This document shows positions 8,847-17,076 of a DNA stretch of 64,000 nucleotides, one piece after another (position 1 is the stretch's first letter; each line of letters starts with the position of its first letter). A program made the translations under genes and the position numbers. The notes below the pieces were generated by a model. It did not search any database, was not told where the DNA came from, and saw only the letters and a program-made list of their open reading frames with translations. The DNA comes from Pseudomonas wenzhouensis (GTDB lineage: Bacteria; Pseudomonadota; Gammaproteobacteria; Pseudomonadales; Pseudomonadaceae): the NCBI RefSeq assembly GCF_021029445.1, contig NZ_CP072610.1, positions 3,100,001 to 3,164,000 of the forward strand, in the 5' to 3' direction.

Positions 8847-10082
8847 ATGATCATCCATAACGCACGCCTGCGTGGCCGCGATGGCCTGCACCGCATCACC
8901 CTGAACGGCCAGCGCATCGCCGCCATCGACGTCCAGCACGCCCTGCAGCCCATCGCCGAGGGCGATCTGGACGCAGCCGGCAATCTCGTCGTGCCGCCCT
9001 TCGTCGAGCCGCACATCCACCTCGATGCCACCCTCACCGCTGGCGAGCCGGCCTGGAACATGAGCGGCACGCTGTTCGAGGGCATCGAACGCTGGGCCGA
9101 GCGCAAGGCGCTGGTCACCCATGAAGACACCAAGACCCGCGCCAGGAAGACTATCGACATGCTGGTCGACCATGGCATCCAGCACGTGCGCAGCCACGTC
9201 GACGTCACCGACCCGACCCTGGCCGCGCTCAGAGCCATGCTCGAAGTGCGCGAGGAAACCCTCCATCTGATCGATCTGCAGATCGTCGCCTTCCCGCAGG
9301 AGGGCATCGAGTCCTACGCCGGTGGCCGGGCACTGATGGAACAGGCCATCGAACTGGGCGCCGATGTGGTCGGCGGTATCCCGCACTTCGAGAACACCCG
9401 CGAGCAGGGTGTGGCGTCGATCAAGTTTCTCATGGACCTGGCCGAGCGCAGCGGCTGCCTGGTGGACGTGCACTGCGACGAGACCGACGACCCGCAGTCG
9501 CGTTTTCTCGAAGTGCTGGCCGAGGAAGCCCGCGTGCGCGGCATGGGCGCACGGGTCACCGCCAGCCACACCACGGCCATGGGCTCCTACGACAATGCCT
9601 ACTGCTCCAAGCTGTTCCGCCTGCTGAAGATGAGCGGTATCAGCTTCATCTCTTGCCCCACCGAGAGCATCCACCTGCAGGGCCGCTTCGACACCTACCC
9701 GAAACGCCGCGGCCTGACCCGCGTGGCGGAGCTCGACCGCGCCGGGATGAACGTCTGCTTCGGCCAGGATTCGATCGTCGACCCCTGGTATCCGCTGGGC
9801 AACGGCAACATCCTGCGTATCCTCGAAGCCGGCCTGCATATCTGCCATATGCTCGGCTACGAAGACCTCAAGCGCTGCCTGGACCTGATCACCGACAACT
9901 CGGCGCGCGCGCTGAACCTGGGTGAAGGGTATGGGCTGGAAGTGGGTCGCCCGGCCAACCTGCTGATCCTCTCGGCGCCGGACGACTACGAGATGCTGCG
10001 CAGCCAGGGTCATGCGCTGGTATCCATCCGTCACGGCAAGGTGCTGATGCGCCGCACACCGGCGCAGATCGAGCGCGCCTGA
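8847..10082 (+). CDS. codA: Cytosine deaminase
   Basis: 411-residue amidohydrolase very similar to E. coli CodA, converting cytosine to uracil and ammonia in pyrimidine salvage. Metal and catalytic residues are visible: HIHLD (His56, His58), VDVHCDE (His209, Glu212), TASHTTAM (His241) and FGQD (Asp308). The motif [14 protein letters not shown] is also shared with CodA. One difference is that E. coli FGHDDV reads FGQDSI here, so the position equivalent to Asp314 is Ser309. RBS GAGAGGAG precedes the ATG. The usual permease partner codB is absent from both sides. Two hairpins follow. Confidence 0.88.
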   Translation: MIIHNARLRGRDGLHRITLNGQRIAAIDVQHALQPIAEGDLDAAGNLVVPPFVEPHIHLDATLTAGEPAWNMSGTLFEGIERWAERKALVTHEDTKTRARKTIDMLVDHGIQHVRSHVDVTDPTLAALRAMLEVREETLHLIDLQIVAFPQEGIESYAGGRALMEQAIELGADVVGGIPHFENTREQGVASIKFLMDLAERSGCLVDVHCDETDDPQSRFLEVLAEEARVRGMGARVTASHTTAMGSYDNAYCSKLFRLLKMSGISFISCPTESIHLQGRFDTYPKRRGLTRVAELDRAGMNVCFGQDSIVDPWYPLGNGNILRILEAGLHICHMLGYEDLKRCLDLITDNSARALNLGEGYGLEVGRPANLLILSAPDDYEMLRSQGHALVSIRHGKVLMRRTPAQIERA

Positions 10083-10100
10083 TCACCTTCATTGGTCGTC

Positions 10101-10128
10101 GGGTGGATGACGCTTTTTTCATCCACCC
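10101..10128 (+). terminator. Terminator hairpin after codA
   Basis: GGGTGGATG (10101-10109) pairs with CATCCACCC (10120-10128), 18 bp after the codA stop. The loop is T-rich. Confidence 0.7.
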
Positions 10129-10146
10129 TTGCGCGAGTCCAAGCGT

Positions 10147-10168
10147 TGGACAAGCTTCGCGTTGTCCA
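10147..10168. repeat. Second hairpin after codA, repeat-like
   Basis: TGGACAA (10147-10153) pairs with TTGTCCA (10162-10168). The sequence resembles common Pseudomonas extragenic repeats built on the words ggtggac/gtccacc. From here to 10294 no gene is seen. Confidence 0.45.
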
Positions 10169-10294
10169 CCCGCCCACGGCATCGAAAACGCCCTACTCCA
10201 CCCTTACGCAGGCGGTCATGCCGGCGACTGCACATTACTGACTCGCCAATCAGCCACATGCAGATGACAGCGCGCTTTCAGGTAGCAACGCGCA

Positions 10295-10977
10295 ATCGGG
10301 TAGGAGGCGGGGTCACCCCCGCCGTCCTCCCACACCACCGTACGTACGGTTCCGTATACGGCGGTTCCTGCCTACTGACAAACAGCATCAGCGAGCTTGG
10401 TTCCGTTGATGTGTCGCCTGCGGTAGCTAAGCGCCCAGACCGGCCCTCGGAGCTTCCGACTCCTACCTCCTGATGGTCTCGACCACCGCTGTTCACGGCG
10501 TTTCTGCTTTACGCTCCAACAGAGAGCACACCTGACTATCCACTCATGACAGGTTCAGCCCTTCATCGCTCCGGTTTCGAGCAACTACTACGGCCTCTGC
10601 TGACTTCTGTTCGCCCATCCCGTCACCTCTCGGGGCCGGTAGCACATGGCAGGCCAAACAGATCTCCCAGGGTAATTCGCGCGACCTTCCTGCTTATGCC
10701 TGTCGGATTTACGTCGTAGCGTTCCGTGCAAGTATCGGGCTTTGGCAATCGTTGCTACCTCACCCCGCTACGCCGCCTCTATCCGCTTCCTGTTCGTCAG
10801 GCCAGCATTTTGCCTCGGGCTTCCTTCAGATTCGCAGTCGCCCGCGACACCCTTGCCTCTGGCTAACACTTCCCCTTGCCGGGTGTGTAGAGGACTTTCA
10901 CCTCCAAGTCGTCCAGTCCACCACCACTGTGAACCGAACAGCGCCAGTCACGGCGCTACGCGCCATGCCTGGCGCAC
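10295..10977 (-). mobile_element. Group II intron lacking its maturase gene, probably class C
   Basis: Read on the minus strand, the element starts GTGCGCC at 10977, matching the group II 5' consensus GUGYG, and ends ...CTACCCGAT at 10295. Just before the 3' end is a 34-nt domain V-like hairpin (about 10328-10361; ACCGCCGT pairs with ACGGTGGT) followed by a GC-rich domain VI stem. Domain I words such as GGAGGTGAAAGTCC occur near the 5' end. At 683 nt it has essentially RNA domains only; the reverse transcriptase/maturase gene that makes such elements about 1.9 kb is missing apart from about 25 codons. It sits 10 nt beyond a terminator stem, the insertion preference of bacterial class C introns. 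Class is inferred from that site, not from a phylogeny. Confidence 0.8.
10544..10618 (-). pseudogene. Remnant of the intron-encoded protein start
   Basis: Inside the intron, ATG at 10618 opens a 24-codon reading frame beginning MGEQKSAEAVVVARN, which resembles the N-termini of group II intron maturases as I recall them, then stops. A GAGAGGTGACGGG ribosome-binding-like stretch precedes it. No reverse transcriptase motif follows before the domain V region, so nearly the whole gene has been lost. Confidence 0.5.
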
Positions 10978-10980
10978 AAC

Positions 10981-11005
10981 AAAAAAAGGGCGACCGAAGT
11001 CGCCC
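10981..11005 (-). terminator. phrS terminator
   Basis: On the minus strand a 7-bp stem GGGCGAC/GTCGCCC with a UUCG loop (11005-10988) is followed by seven T residues (10987-10981). The intron begins 4 nt after the T tract. Confidence 0.93.
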
Positions 11006-11038
11006 GAATTGCCTTGCGTGCCCTGTGAACCGGAAGGA

Positions 11039-11155
11039 TCAGCTCTGCTTGCGCTTGTGCGCATCCTTCCAGATGAAGTAACCAACGCCCCCGAAGAACG
11101 CGACCATCAGAAGAACGGTGCCGACTCCGGCGAGAACCACTGTATCGACGAACAT
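11039..11155 (-). CDS. PhrS-encoded small membrane peptide
   Basis: 38 residues: one strong transmembrane helix (about residues 5-29, TVVLAGVGTVLLMVAFFGGV and following) and a basic cytoplasmic tail ending KDAHKRKQS. The ATG is preceded by CAGGAGGCAGCC, an excellent ribosome-binding site, so the RNA should also be translated. A peptide of this size is annotated in the P. aeruginosa phrS RNA; its role is unknown to me. The in-frame extension upstream to 11347 is rejected because it crosses the promoter and ANR box. Confidence 0.8.
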   Translation of the reverse strand: MFVDTVVLAGVGTVLLMVAFFGGVGYFIWKDAHKRKQS

Positions 11156-11194
11156 GGGCTGCCTCCTGTTGTGCCTGTCTGTCTGGGATGGCTT

Positions 11195-11236
11195 CACGTT
11201 ATCAGCACGGGCGGCGGGAAAATTGACCTGGATCAA
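11195..11236 (-). promoter_or_regulatory. ANR-dependent promoter of phrS
   Basis: TTGATCCAGGTCAA (minus strand, 11236-11223) matches the ANR/FNR consensus TTGAT-N4-ATCAA at nine of ten positions. A -10 candidate TAACGT at 11200-11195 lies 29.5 bp from the box centre, the spacing of class II FNR promoters; GATAAC at 11203-11198 is an overlapping alternative. This predicts induction under oxygen limitation. Confidence 0.82.
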
Positions 11237-11273
11237 TGGCTGGAGAGCAGGCGTGACCAGGCCTTGGGGAATA

Positions 11274-11287
11274 CTGACCCAGGTCAA
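11274..11287 (-). promoter_or_regulatory. Second, weaker ANR-like box
   Basis: TTGACCTGGGTCAG on the minus strand keeps the TTGA and TCA half-site cores but is less symmetric than the first box. Its centre is 51 bp further upstream, about five helical turns, so both dimers could bind the same DNA face. Confidence 0.4.
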
Positions 11288-11316
11288 GAAATCGGGGGGG
11301 GGGTACGGGGCGCGAA

Positions 11317-11336
11317 GCACAGCCTGGTAGCTGTGC
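11317..11336 (-). terminator. Hairpin after the AlkB operon
   Basis: GCACAGC (11317-11323) pairs with GCTGTGC (11330-11336), 23 bp past the stop of the 53-residue gene. There is no T tract, so it is only a weak terminator candidate; it lies close to the second ANR-like box. Confidence 0.4.
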
Positions 11337-11359
11337 CTGACACGCAAACGGCGGGAGTT

Positions 11360-11521
11360 TCAGCGCTTCTTGGGTTTGCTCTTGGACTTCTTCCTGCCCT
11401 TGCCCAGCGGCAATACCTGCTCGAACACCTGACGCATCTCGTTGAGGCGCTTGTCGTTGAGATCGTGGATACGCTTGTCGCGCTCGGCGGCGAAATCGAT
11501 CAGCTTGTCATCGTTGCTCAT
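11360..11521 (-). CDS. Small basic protein coupled to the AlkB-like gene
   Basis: 53 residues from ATG at 11521, whose ATGA overlaps the stop of the AlkB-like gene, so it is probably made by translational coupling (no good ribosome-binding site of its own). Residues 1-35 look helical and charged (IDFAAERDKRIHDLNDKRLNEMRQVFEQ), and the last 14 form a lysine/arginine-rich tail (GKGRKKSKSKPKKR), which suggests nucleic-acid binding. No known domain is recognised. The upstream ATG at 11602 lies within the AlkB frame region and is not needed. Confidence 0.7.
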   Translation of the reverse strand: MSNDDKLIDFAAERDKRIHDLNDKRLNEMRQVFEQVLPLGKGRKKSKSKPKKR

Positions 11522-12117
11522 AGCGGAAACCGGATCAGGCGAAAGGTCAGGTTCAGGCGGGGTGCGCAGGCTTGGCGCGTCTTCGCCACTTGATGTTGCC
11601 AATGATGCTGGGTTGGCCCACGCATGACCAGTAGCGAGGCGTGCTCCAGCGTCAGCGAGTGCTCGATGCGCGTGCTGCCAACCCGGCGCAGATCGAAGCG
11701 CCGGCTGCCGCCCAGATTGAGCGAGGCGATCAACGGATTGCGCCCCAGCTCCGGCTCGGCATCACTGTGCCAGCCCATGGAGTCCTGGCCATCGCGGTAA
11801 TGGTTGAGCAGTACGGCATTGAGCGGCTGGCCGACTTGCTTCACGACACGCTGGCGAATTTCGTCGAGCAGAGGTGTCCAGGGCAACGGTTCGTGCACTC
11901 TCCCGGAATAGCGATAACGCGCCTCGGGGTCGCCGTACCAGGCGGTCAGCCGTGGCGTGCGGTGGTAACGCCCATGAATGAACAATTCAGGTTGCTGCCA
12001 GGGCGTTTGCTCGACCAGTGCGTGCAGCCAGCGCTCGGCCAGGGCAGCGTCGACCCAGCCGGGCAGATAATCCAGCTCGGCATCGGCAAGTGCGGGCAAG
12101 GGGTCGGCGAACAGCAT
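11518..12117 (-). CDS. AlkB-like 2-oxoglutarate/Fe(II) dioxygenase
   Basis: 199 residues, typical for the ALKBH2/3-like bacterial AlkB group that removes alkyl groups from DNA or RNA bases by oxidation. Iron ligands are visible as HSDAEP (His and Asp of HxD) near residue 117 and His in PTQHHWQHQV near residue 172; the 2-oxoglutarate-binding arginines are in RLNLTFRLI at the C-terminus, and substrate-region words NAVLLNHYRDGQDSMGWH precede the HxD. It lies between a 97-residue hypothetical gene and a coupled basic micro-gene, in the position of PA3306 beside phrS and rapA. Substrate (DNA damage or tRNA/RNA) is not determinable. Confidence 0.87.
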   Translation of the reverse strand: MLFADPLPALADAELDYLPGWVDAALAERWLHALVEQTPWQQPELFIHGRYHRTPRLTAWYGDPEARYRYSGRVHEPLPWTPLLDEIRQRVVKQVGQPLNAVLLNHYRDGQDSMGWHSDAEPELGRNPLIASLNLGGSRRFDLRRVGSTRIEHSLTLEHASLLVMRGPTQHHWQHQVAKTRQACAPRLNLTFRLIRFPL

Positions 12118-12151
12118 GACGGTCTACATGAACGAGAATAAAAGGAGTGTC

Positions 12152-12445
12152 TCAGACTTCAACGTCTACCCACAGCCCCTGCCTGGGCAGATCACCCAGT
12201 GCCTGTTCCACCTCTTGCGGCTCGGCCTCGGCCAGTTGTTCGGGGGTGTAGCCACGCCGCTGGCGGCGGCGCTGCTCGTCGCGCAGCAGCTCCTCGGTTT
12301 CCTGCGGGTGGCGTTTGTCCAGGCTCAGCGCACTTTCCTTGGCGCTCTCCTCGGCCGGGGTCACCGGAGGGATCTCGGGCTTGGGCTTGATCACGTCCTG
12401 CGTGGCCGTAACCGGCACCAGGCTATGGGGGATCGGTGGCAACAT
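12152..12445 (-). CDS. Conserved hypothetical protein, hydrophilic
   Basis: 97 residues with a very strong ribosome-binding site (AAAGGAGGTG) before the ATG. The N-terminal 35 residues are proline-rich; the middle is charged and probably helical (LSLDKRHPQETEELLRDEQRRRQRRGYTP) and the C-terminus is acidic. No signal peptide or known domain. A gene of this type lies between the AlkB homologue and rapA in P. aeruginosa. It is divergent from rapA and upstream of the AlkB-like gene with 34 bp between them, so it may be cotranscribed with that gene. Confidence 0.75.
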   Translation of the reverse strand: MLPPIPHSLVPVTATQDVIKPKPEIPPVTPAEESAKESALSLDKRHPQETEELLRDEQRRRQRRGYTPEQLAEAEPQEVEQALGDLPRQGLWVDVEV

Positions 12446-12611
12446 GCAACGGCACCTCCTTTGGTCAGGCTGTCGGCCCCGTCATCAGCGACTTTAGCCT
12501 GTGCTCGCTACACTTTCGACTGGCGGACACGCTGATAGTGCCATGACCGCTTTGGCCATGGCGCGGCATCCGTTACCATAGCCGGCTTTTTCACGCGGGA
12601 GACAGACAGGC

Positions 12612-15455
12612 ATGGCGCAATATCAACCGGGGCAACGCTGGATCAGTGACAGCGAAGCGGAATTGGGTCTGGGCACCATCCTCGCCGAGGAAGGCCGCCT
12701 GCTCACCGTGCTCTACCCGGCCACCGGCGAAACCCGCCAGTACGCCACGCGCAATGCCCCGCTGACCCGCGTGCGCTTCGCCCCGGGCGACGAAATCACC
12801 CATTTCGAGGGCTGGAAGCTCACCGTACAGGAAGTCGAGGACATCGACGGCCTGCTTGTCTACCACGGCCTCGATGCCCAGCATAAACCGGTGACCCTGC
12901 CGGAAACCCAGCTGTCGAACTTCATCCAGTTCCGCCTGGCCAGTGACCGCCTGTTCGCCGGCCAGATCGACCCGCTGGCCTGGTTCGCCCTGCGCTACCA
13001 CAGCCTGGAACACAACAGCCGCCTGCTGCAGTCGTCCCTCTGGGGCCTGGGCGGCGCGCGCGCGCAACCGATTGCACACCAGCTGCACATCGCCCGTGAA
13101 GTGGCTGACCGTATCGCCCCGCGCGTACTGCTGGCCGACGAAGTGGGTCTGGGCAAGACCATCGAAGCCGGCCTGGTGATTCATCGCCAGTTGCTCTCCG
13201 GTCGCGCCAGCCGCGTGCTGATCCTGGTGCCGGAAAACCTGCAGCACCAGTGGCTGGTGGAAATGCGCCGGCGTTTCAACCTCGACGTCGCCCTGTTCGA
13301 CGCCGAACGCTTCATGGAAAGCGACGCCAGTAACCCCTTCGAGGATTGCCAGCTGGCACTGGTCGCCCTGGAGTGGCTGAAGGACGACGACAAGGCCCAG
13401 GACGCGCTGTTCGCCGCCGGCTGGGACCTGCTGGTGGTCGACGAAGCCCACCACCTGGTCTGGCACCCGGAGCAGGCCAGCGCCGAATACGCGCTGGTCG
13501 AGCAACTGGCCGAGGTCATCCCCGGCGTGCTGCTGCTCACCGCCACCCCGGAACAGCTCGGCCAGGACAGCCACTTCGCCCGCCTGCGTCTGCTCGACCC
13601 GGCCCGTTTCCATGACCTGCAAGCCTTCCGCGCCGAAAGCAGCCAGTACCGCCCGGTGGCCGAAGCCGTGCAGGAACTGCTCGACCAGGGCACGCTCAGC
13701 ACTCAGGCGCGCGACGCCATCGGCGGCTTCCTCGGCGACGAAGGGCGCGAGCTACTCGATGCTATCGACAGCGGCGATGAAGACGCCCGTGCGCGCCTGG
13801 TGCGTGAACTGCTGGATCGCCACGGCACCGGCCGCCTGCTGTTCCGCAACACCCGCGCCGCCGTGCAGGGCTTCCCCGAGCGCGAACTGCACCCCTACCC
13901 GCTGCCAAGCCCCGATGAATATCTGGAATTGCCGCTGGGCGAGCATGCCGAGCTGTACCCGGAAGTCAGCTACCAGGCGCAGGAAGAAATCGACGACGAA
14001 CAGCGCTGGTGGCGCATCGACCCGCGCGTCGAGTGGCTGATCGACACCCTGAAGATGCTGAAGAAATTCAAGGTGCTGGTGATCTGCGCCCACGCCGAGA
14101 CCGCGCTGGATCTGGAAGACGCCCTGCGCGTGCGTTCCGGCATCCCGGCTACGGTGTTCCATGAAGGCATGAGCATCCTCGAGCGCGACCGTGCCGCGGC
14201 CTACTTCGCCGATGAAGAATTCGGCGCCCAGGTGCTGATCTGCTCGGAAATCGGCTCCGAAGGCCGCAACTTCCAGTTCGCTCATCATCTGGTGCTGTTC
14301 GACCTGCCGGCCCACCCGGATCTGCTCGAACAGCGCATCGGCCGTCTCGACCGCATCGGCCAGAAACACCGCATCCAGCTGCACGTGCCGTACCTGGAGA
14401 ACAGCCCGCAGGAGCGCCTGTTCCAGTGGTACCACCAGGCGCTGAATGCCTTCCTGGCCACCTGCCCCACCGGCAACGCCCTGCAGCACCAGTTCGGCCC
14501 GCGCCTGCTGCCGCTGCTGGAAAACGGCGACGATGGCCAGTGGCAGCAACTGGTGGATGAAGCCACCGCCGAACGTATCCGCCTCGAAGGCGAGCTGCAC
14601 AGCGGCCGTGACCGCCTGCTGGAGCTGAACTCCGGCGGCGCCGGTGAAGGCGAAGCGCTGGTCGAGGCCATCCTCGAGCAGGACGACCAGTTCACCCTGC
14701 CGATCTACATGGAAGAGCTGTTCAACGCCTTCGGCATCGACAGCGAAGACCACTCCGACAACGCCCTGATTCTGCGCCCCAGCGAGAAGATGCTGGATGC
14801 CAGCTTCCCCCTGGGTGACGACGAAGCGGTGACCATCACCTACGACCGCGAGCAGGCGCTGGCCCGCGAGGACATGCAGTTCCTCACCTGGGAACACCCC
14901 ATGGTGCAGGGCGGCATGGACCTGGTGCTGTCCGGCTCGATGGGCAACACCGCCGTCGCGCTGATCAAGAACAAGGCGCTCAAGCCCGGTACCGTGCTGC
15001 TGGAGTTGCTCTACGTCAGCGAAGTGGTCGGCCCGCGCAAGCTGCAACTGGGTCGTTTCCTGCCGCCGGCCGCGCTGCGCTGCCTGCTCGATGCCAATGG
15101 CAACGACCTGGCCGCCAAGGTCGGCTTCGAAACCCTCAACGACCAGCTGGAAAGCGTGCCGCGCGCCAGCGCCAACAAGTTCGTTCAGGCCCAGCGCGAC
15201 GTGCTGGCCAAGCAGATCAACGACGCCGAAGCCAAGGTCATGCCGCGTCATGTCGAGCGCGTGAGCGAAGCCAAGCGCCGTCTGATCGCTGAACTGGACG
15301 AGGAACTGGCGCGCCTGGTCGCCCTGCAGGCGGTCAACCCGAGCGTGCGCGACAGCGAGATCAACGCCCTGCGCGAGCAGCGCGAACAGAGCCTGGCAAT
15401 GTTCGACAAGGCTGCCCTGCGCCTGGAAGCCATCCGCGTACTGGTTGCAGGCTGA
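12612..15455 (+). CDS. rapA: RNA polymerase-associated protein RapA (HepA)
   Basis: 947 residues, near the length of E. coli RapA (968). It is a SWI2/SNF2 ATPase that binds RNA polymerase and recycles it after transcription. N-terminal Tudor-like region ([20 protein letters not shown]), Walker [10 protein letters not shown] at about 175-183, DEAH box VDEAHH at about 276-281, and the helicase C motif with [11 protein letters not shown] near 575-585 are all present, followed by the long C-terminal RapA-specific region. A candidate promoter (TTGGCC, 16 bp, TACCAT) lies about 35-60 bp upstream. Transcribed alone. Confidence 0.96.
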   Translation: MAQYQPGQRWISDSEAELGLGTILAEEGRLLTVLYPATGETRQYATRNAPLTRVRFAPGDEITHFEGWKLTVQEVEDIDGLLVYHGLDAQHKPVTLPETQLSNFIQFRLASDRLFAGQIDPLAWFALRYHSLEHNSRLLQSSLWGLGGARAQPIAHQLHIAREVADRIAPRVLLADEVGLGKTIEAGLVIHRQLLSGRASRVLILVPENLQHQWLVEMRRRFNLDVALFDAERFMESDASNPFEDCQLALVALEWLKDDDKAQDALFAAGWDLLVVDEAHHLVWHPEQASAEYALVEQLAEVIPGVLLLTATPEQLGQDSHFARLRLLDPARFHDLQAFRAESSQYRPVAEAVQELLDQGTLSTQARDAIGGFLGDEGRELLDAIDSGDEDARARLVRELLDRHGTGRLLFRNTRAAVQGFPERELHPYPLPSPDEYLELPLGEHAELYPEVSYQAQEEIDDEQRWWRIDPRVEWLIDTLKMLKKFKVLVICAHAETALDLEDALRVRSGIPATVFHEGMSILERDRAAAYFADEEFGAQVLICSEIGSEGRNFQFAHHLVLFDLPAHPDLLEQRIGRLDRIGQKHRIQLHVPYLENSPQERLFQWYHQALNAFLATCPTGNALQHQFGPRLLPLLENGDDGQWQQLVDEATAERIRLEGELHSGRDRLLELNSGGAGEGEALVEAILEQDDQFTLPIYMEELFNAFGIDSEDHSDNALILRPSEKMLDASFPLGDDEAVTITYDREQALAREDMQFLTWEHPMVQGGMDLVLSGSMGNTAVALIKNKALKPGTVLLELLYVSEVVGPRKLQLGRFLPPAALRCLLDANGNDLAAKVGFETLNDQLESVPRASANKFVQAQRDVLAKQINDAEAKVMPRHVERVSEAKRRLIAELDEELARLVALQAVNPSVRDSEINALREQREQSLAMFDKAALRLEAIRVLVAG

Positions 15456-15595
15456 CGCTGAACGCAGTGGGTGCAGGTATCGCCCTCACCCACTGTACGG
15501 CGGCACGATCTGCCACTCGCTTTGGCACCTCTCGCATTGGCAAGCGTCCGGCCACTGGCCATAGTTGCGCCTCCGATAACACAGGGAGTCTTATC

Positions 15596-16234
15596 ATGCG
15601 CTGGTTGCTGCTCGGTCTGGTGGGTGCTGCGGTCTTTATCTACGGCCGGATCAGTGGTGATGTGCAACTCAGCCTGCTGAGCAAAGGCATCCCGGTGATC
15701 GCCCTGCTGCTCTGGCTACGCCAGGCTCCCGCCGGCACCTACCGGCGCTGGATCGGCATTGGCCTGCTGTGTTCACTGGTCGGCGACATTCTGCTCGACT
15801 GGCCGCAAGACCTCTTCGTATTCGGCCTCGGCGCCTTCCTGCTGGCTCACCTGGCCTACCTGTGCGCCTACTGCTCCGACAGCCGCCGACTTGCCTTGCC
15901 CGCCCTGCTGCTGGCACTGCTGGCAGGCACAACGATGTTCGCCGTACTGGCGAGCGGCGGCTTAGGCAGCCTGCTGATTCCGGTGGCCTGCTATGCCATG
16001 GCAATCTGCCTGATGCTCTGGCGGGCCCTGGCGCGTCTCGGTCAGCCTGGACTGCAAACACGTTCGGCCTGGCTGGCCGTCGGCGGTGCGACGCTGTTCA
16101 TGCTCTCCGACAGCCTGATCGGCATCGATCGCTTCGTCGTCAGCTTCGACGCCGCACCCTATGCCATCATCCTCACCTACTGGCTCGGCCAGTGGGGTAT
16201 TGCCGCTTCGGCCTTCGAACGCACCAAGACCTAG
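15596..16234 (+). CDS. YhhN-family membrane protein (lysoplasmalogenase-like)
   Basis: 212 residues with about eight hydrophobic helices. The pattern LLCSLVGDILLDW (acidic residues within a helix) and ATLFMLSDSLIGIDRF matches the YhhN/TMEM86 family, whose characterised members hydrolyse the vinyl-ether bond of lysoplasmalogens. Bacterial substrates are unclear. Start at 15596 is chosen because CAGGGAG precedes it and the protein then begins with a membrane helix; the ORF extends upstream to 15467 without support. Confidence 0.85.
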   Translation: MRWLLLGLVGAAVFIYGRISGDVQLSLLSKGIPVIALLLWLRQAPAGTYRRWIGIGLLCSLVGDILLDWPQDLFVFGLGAFLLAHLAYLCAYCSDSRRLALPALLLALLAGTTMFAVLASGGLGSLLIPVACYAMAICLMLWRALARLGQPGLQTRSAWLAVGGATLFMLSDSLIGIDRFVVSFDAAPYAIILTYWLGQWGIAASAFERTKT

Positions 16235-16271
16235 CAGGCGATTGATACCCCTGCCAGGCAGCGGGAAAGCC

Positions 16272-16300
16272 CTGACGGCAGGCGCGCACTTGGCTAAAAT
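16272..16300 (+). promoter_or_regulatory. Sigma-70 promoter of cmoA
   Basis: CTGACG, a 17-bp spacer and TAAAAT, with the predicted start about 26 nt before the cmoA GTG codon. Confidence 0.6.
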
Positions 16301-16332
16301 GCCGGCCTTTACCGCTACCCGTTGCGATTGCC

Positions 16333-17076
16333 GTGAGCCAAGAACCTGATCGTCTGTTCGCCCAGCCTCTGCCCGAGGTGCCCGATTTCGTCTTCAACGA
16401 GGACGTGGTGCGGGTCTTCCCCGACATGATCAAGCGCTCGGTGCCCGGCTACCCGACCATCGTCGAGAACATCGGCGTACTCGCCGGCCAGTTCGCGCAG
16501 CCCCATACCCGGCTGTATGACCTCGGCGCCTCGCTCGGCGCGGTGACCCAGGCACTGCGCCGCCATGTAAAAGCGGACGGCTGCCAGGTGATCGCGGTGG
16601 ACAACTCGCCGGCCATGGTCGAACGCTGCCGCGAATACCTGCACGCCCAGGACGCCATGTTCCAAGAGCTGCTGCCGGTGCAGGTGATCGAAGCCGACAT
16701 CCTGGCCCTCGACCTGCACCCCACCTCGCTGGTCACGCTCAACTTCACCCTGCAGTTCATCCCCCCGGAGCGCCGCCTGGAATTGCTCACGCGCATTCGC
16801 CAGGCGCTGCTGCCCGGCGGCGCGCTGATCCTCTCGGAGAAGCTGCGCTTCGAGGATGCCGCCGAGCACGACCTACTGACCGACTTGCACGTTGCCTTCA
16901 AACGCGCCAACGGCTACAGCGAGCTGGAGATTGCGCAAAAGCGCAGCGCCATCGAAAAGGTGATGCTGCCCGACAGCCTTGAGCAGCACCGCGAACGCCT
17001 GCTGGCCGCCGGTTTCAGCAAGGTACTGCCGTGGTTCCAGTGCCTGAACTTCGCCTCGCTGGTGGCCCTGCCATGA
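16333..17076 (+). CDS. cmoA: Carboxy-S-adenosylmethionine synthase CmoA
   Basis: 247 residues (E. coli 247). It converts S-adenosylmethionine and prephenate to carboxy-SAM for wobble-uridine (cmo5U34) modification of tRNA. The methyltransferase fold motif [10 protein letters not shown] is at 61-70, the [15 protein letters not shown] segment at 34-48, and [12 protein letters not shown] is typical. The start is a GTG with no strong ribosome-binding site; no ATG alternative keeps the conserved N-terminus. Its stop overlaps the start of cmoB, the next enzyme of the pathway. Confidence 0.95.
   Translation: MSQEPDRLFAQPLPEVPDFVFNEDVVRVFPDMIKRSVPGYPTIVENIGVLAGQFAQPHTRLYDLGASLGAVTQALRRHVKADGCQVIAVDNSPAMVERCREYLHAQDAMFQELLPVQVIEADILALDLHPTSLVTLNFTLQFIPPERRLELLTRIRQALLPGGALILSEKLRFEDAAEHDLLTDLHVAFKRANGYSELEIAQKRSAIEKVMLPDSLEQHRERLLAAGFSKVLPWFQCLNFASLVALP

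Larger units (their letters stand above)
10981..11188 (-). ncRNA. phrS: PhrS small regulatory RNA
   Basis: Predicted transcript of about 208 nt from an ANR-type promoter to a strong terminator; PhrS of P. aeruginosa is about 212 nt. The match rests on the combination: ANR box upstream, an internal ORF of 38 codons (37 in PAO1), and the position next to the AlkB-like/rapA block, as in PAO1. PhrS is induced at low oxygen by ANR and in P. aeruginosa activates translation of pqsR by base pairing upstream of it. Whether this species has pqsR is unknown. The 3' end was then used as a group II intron target. The 5' end is inferred from promoter spacing. Confidence 0.82.

Noticed and set aside
10278..10496. 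72-codon minus-strand ORF in the intron 3' end
   Set aside because: It crosses domains V and VI and the intron boundary, and lacks maturase motifs; it is RNA structure, not protein.
11156..11347. Longer version of the PhrS peptide starting at 11347
   Set aside because: The extension would run through the ANR box and promoter; a strong ribosome-binding site sits at the 11155 start.
13752..15251. 499-codon open frame on the minus strand
   Set aside because: Antisense to rapA, which is full length and has intact motifs.
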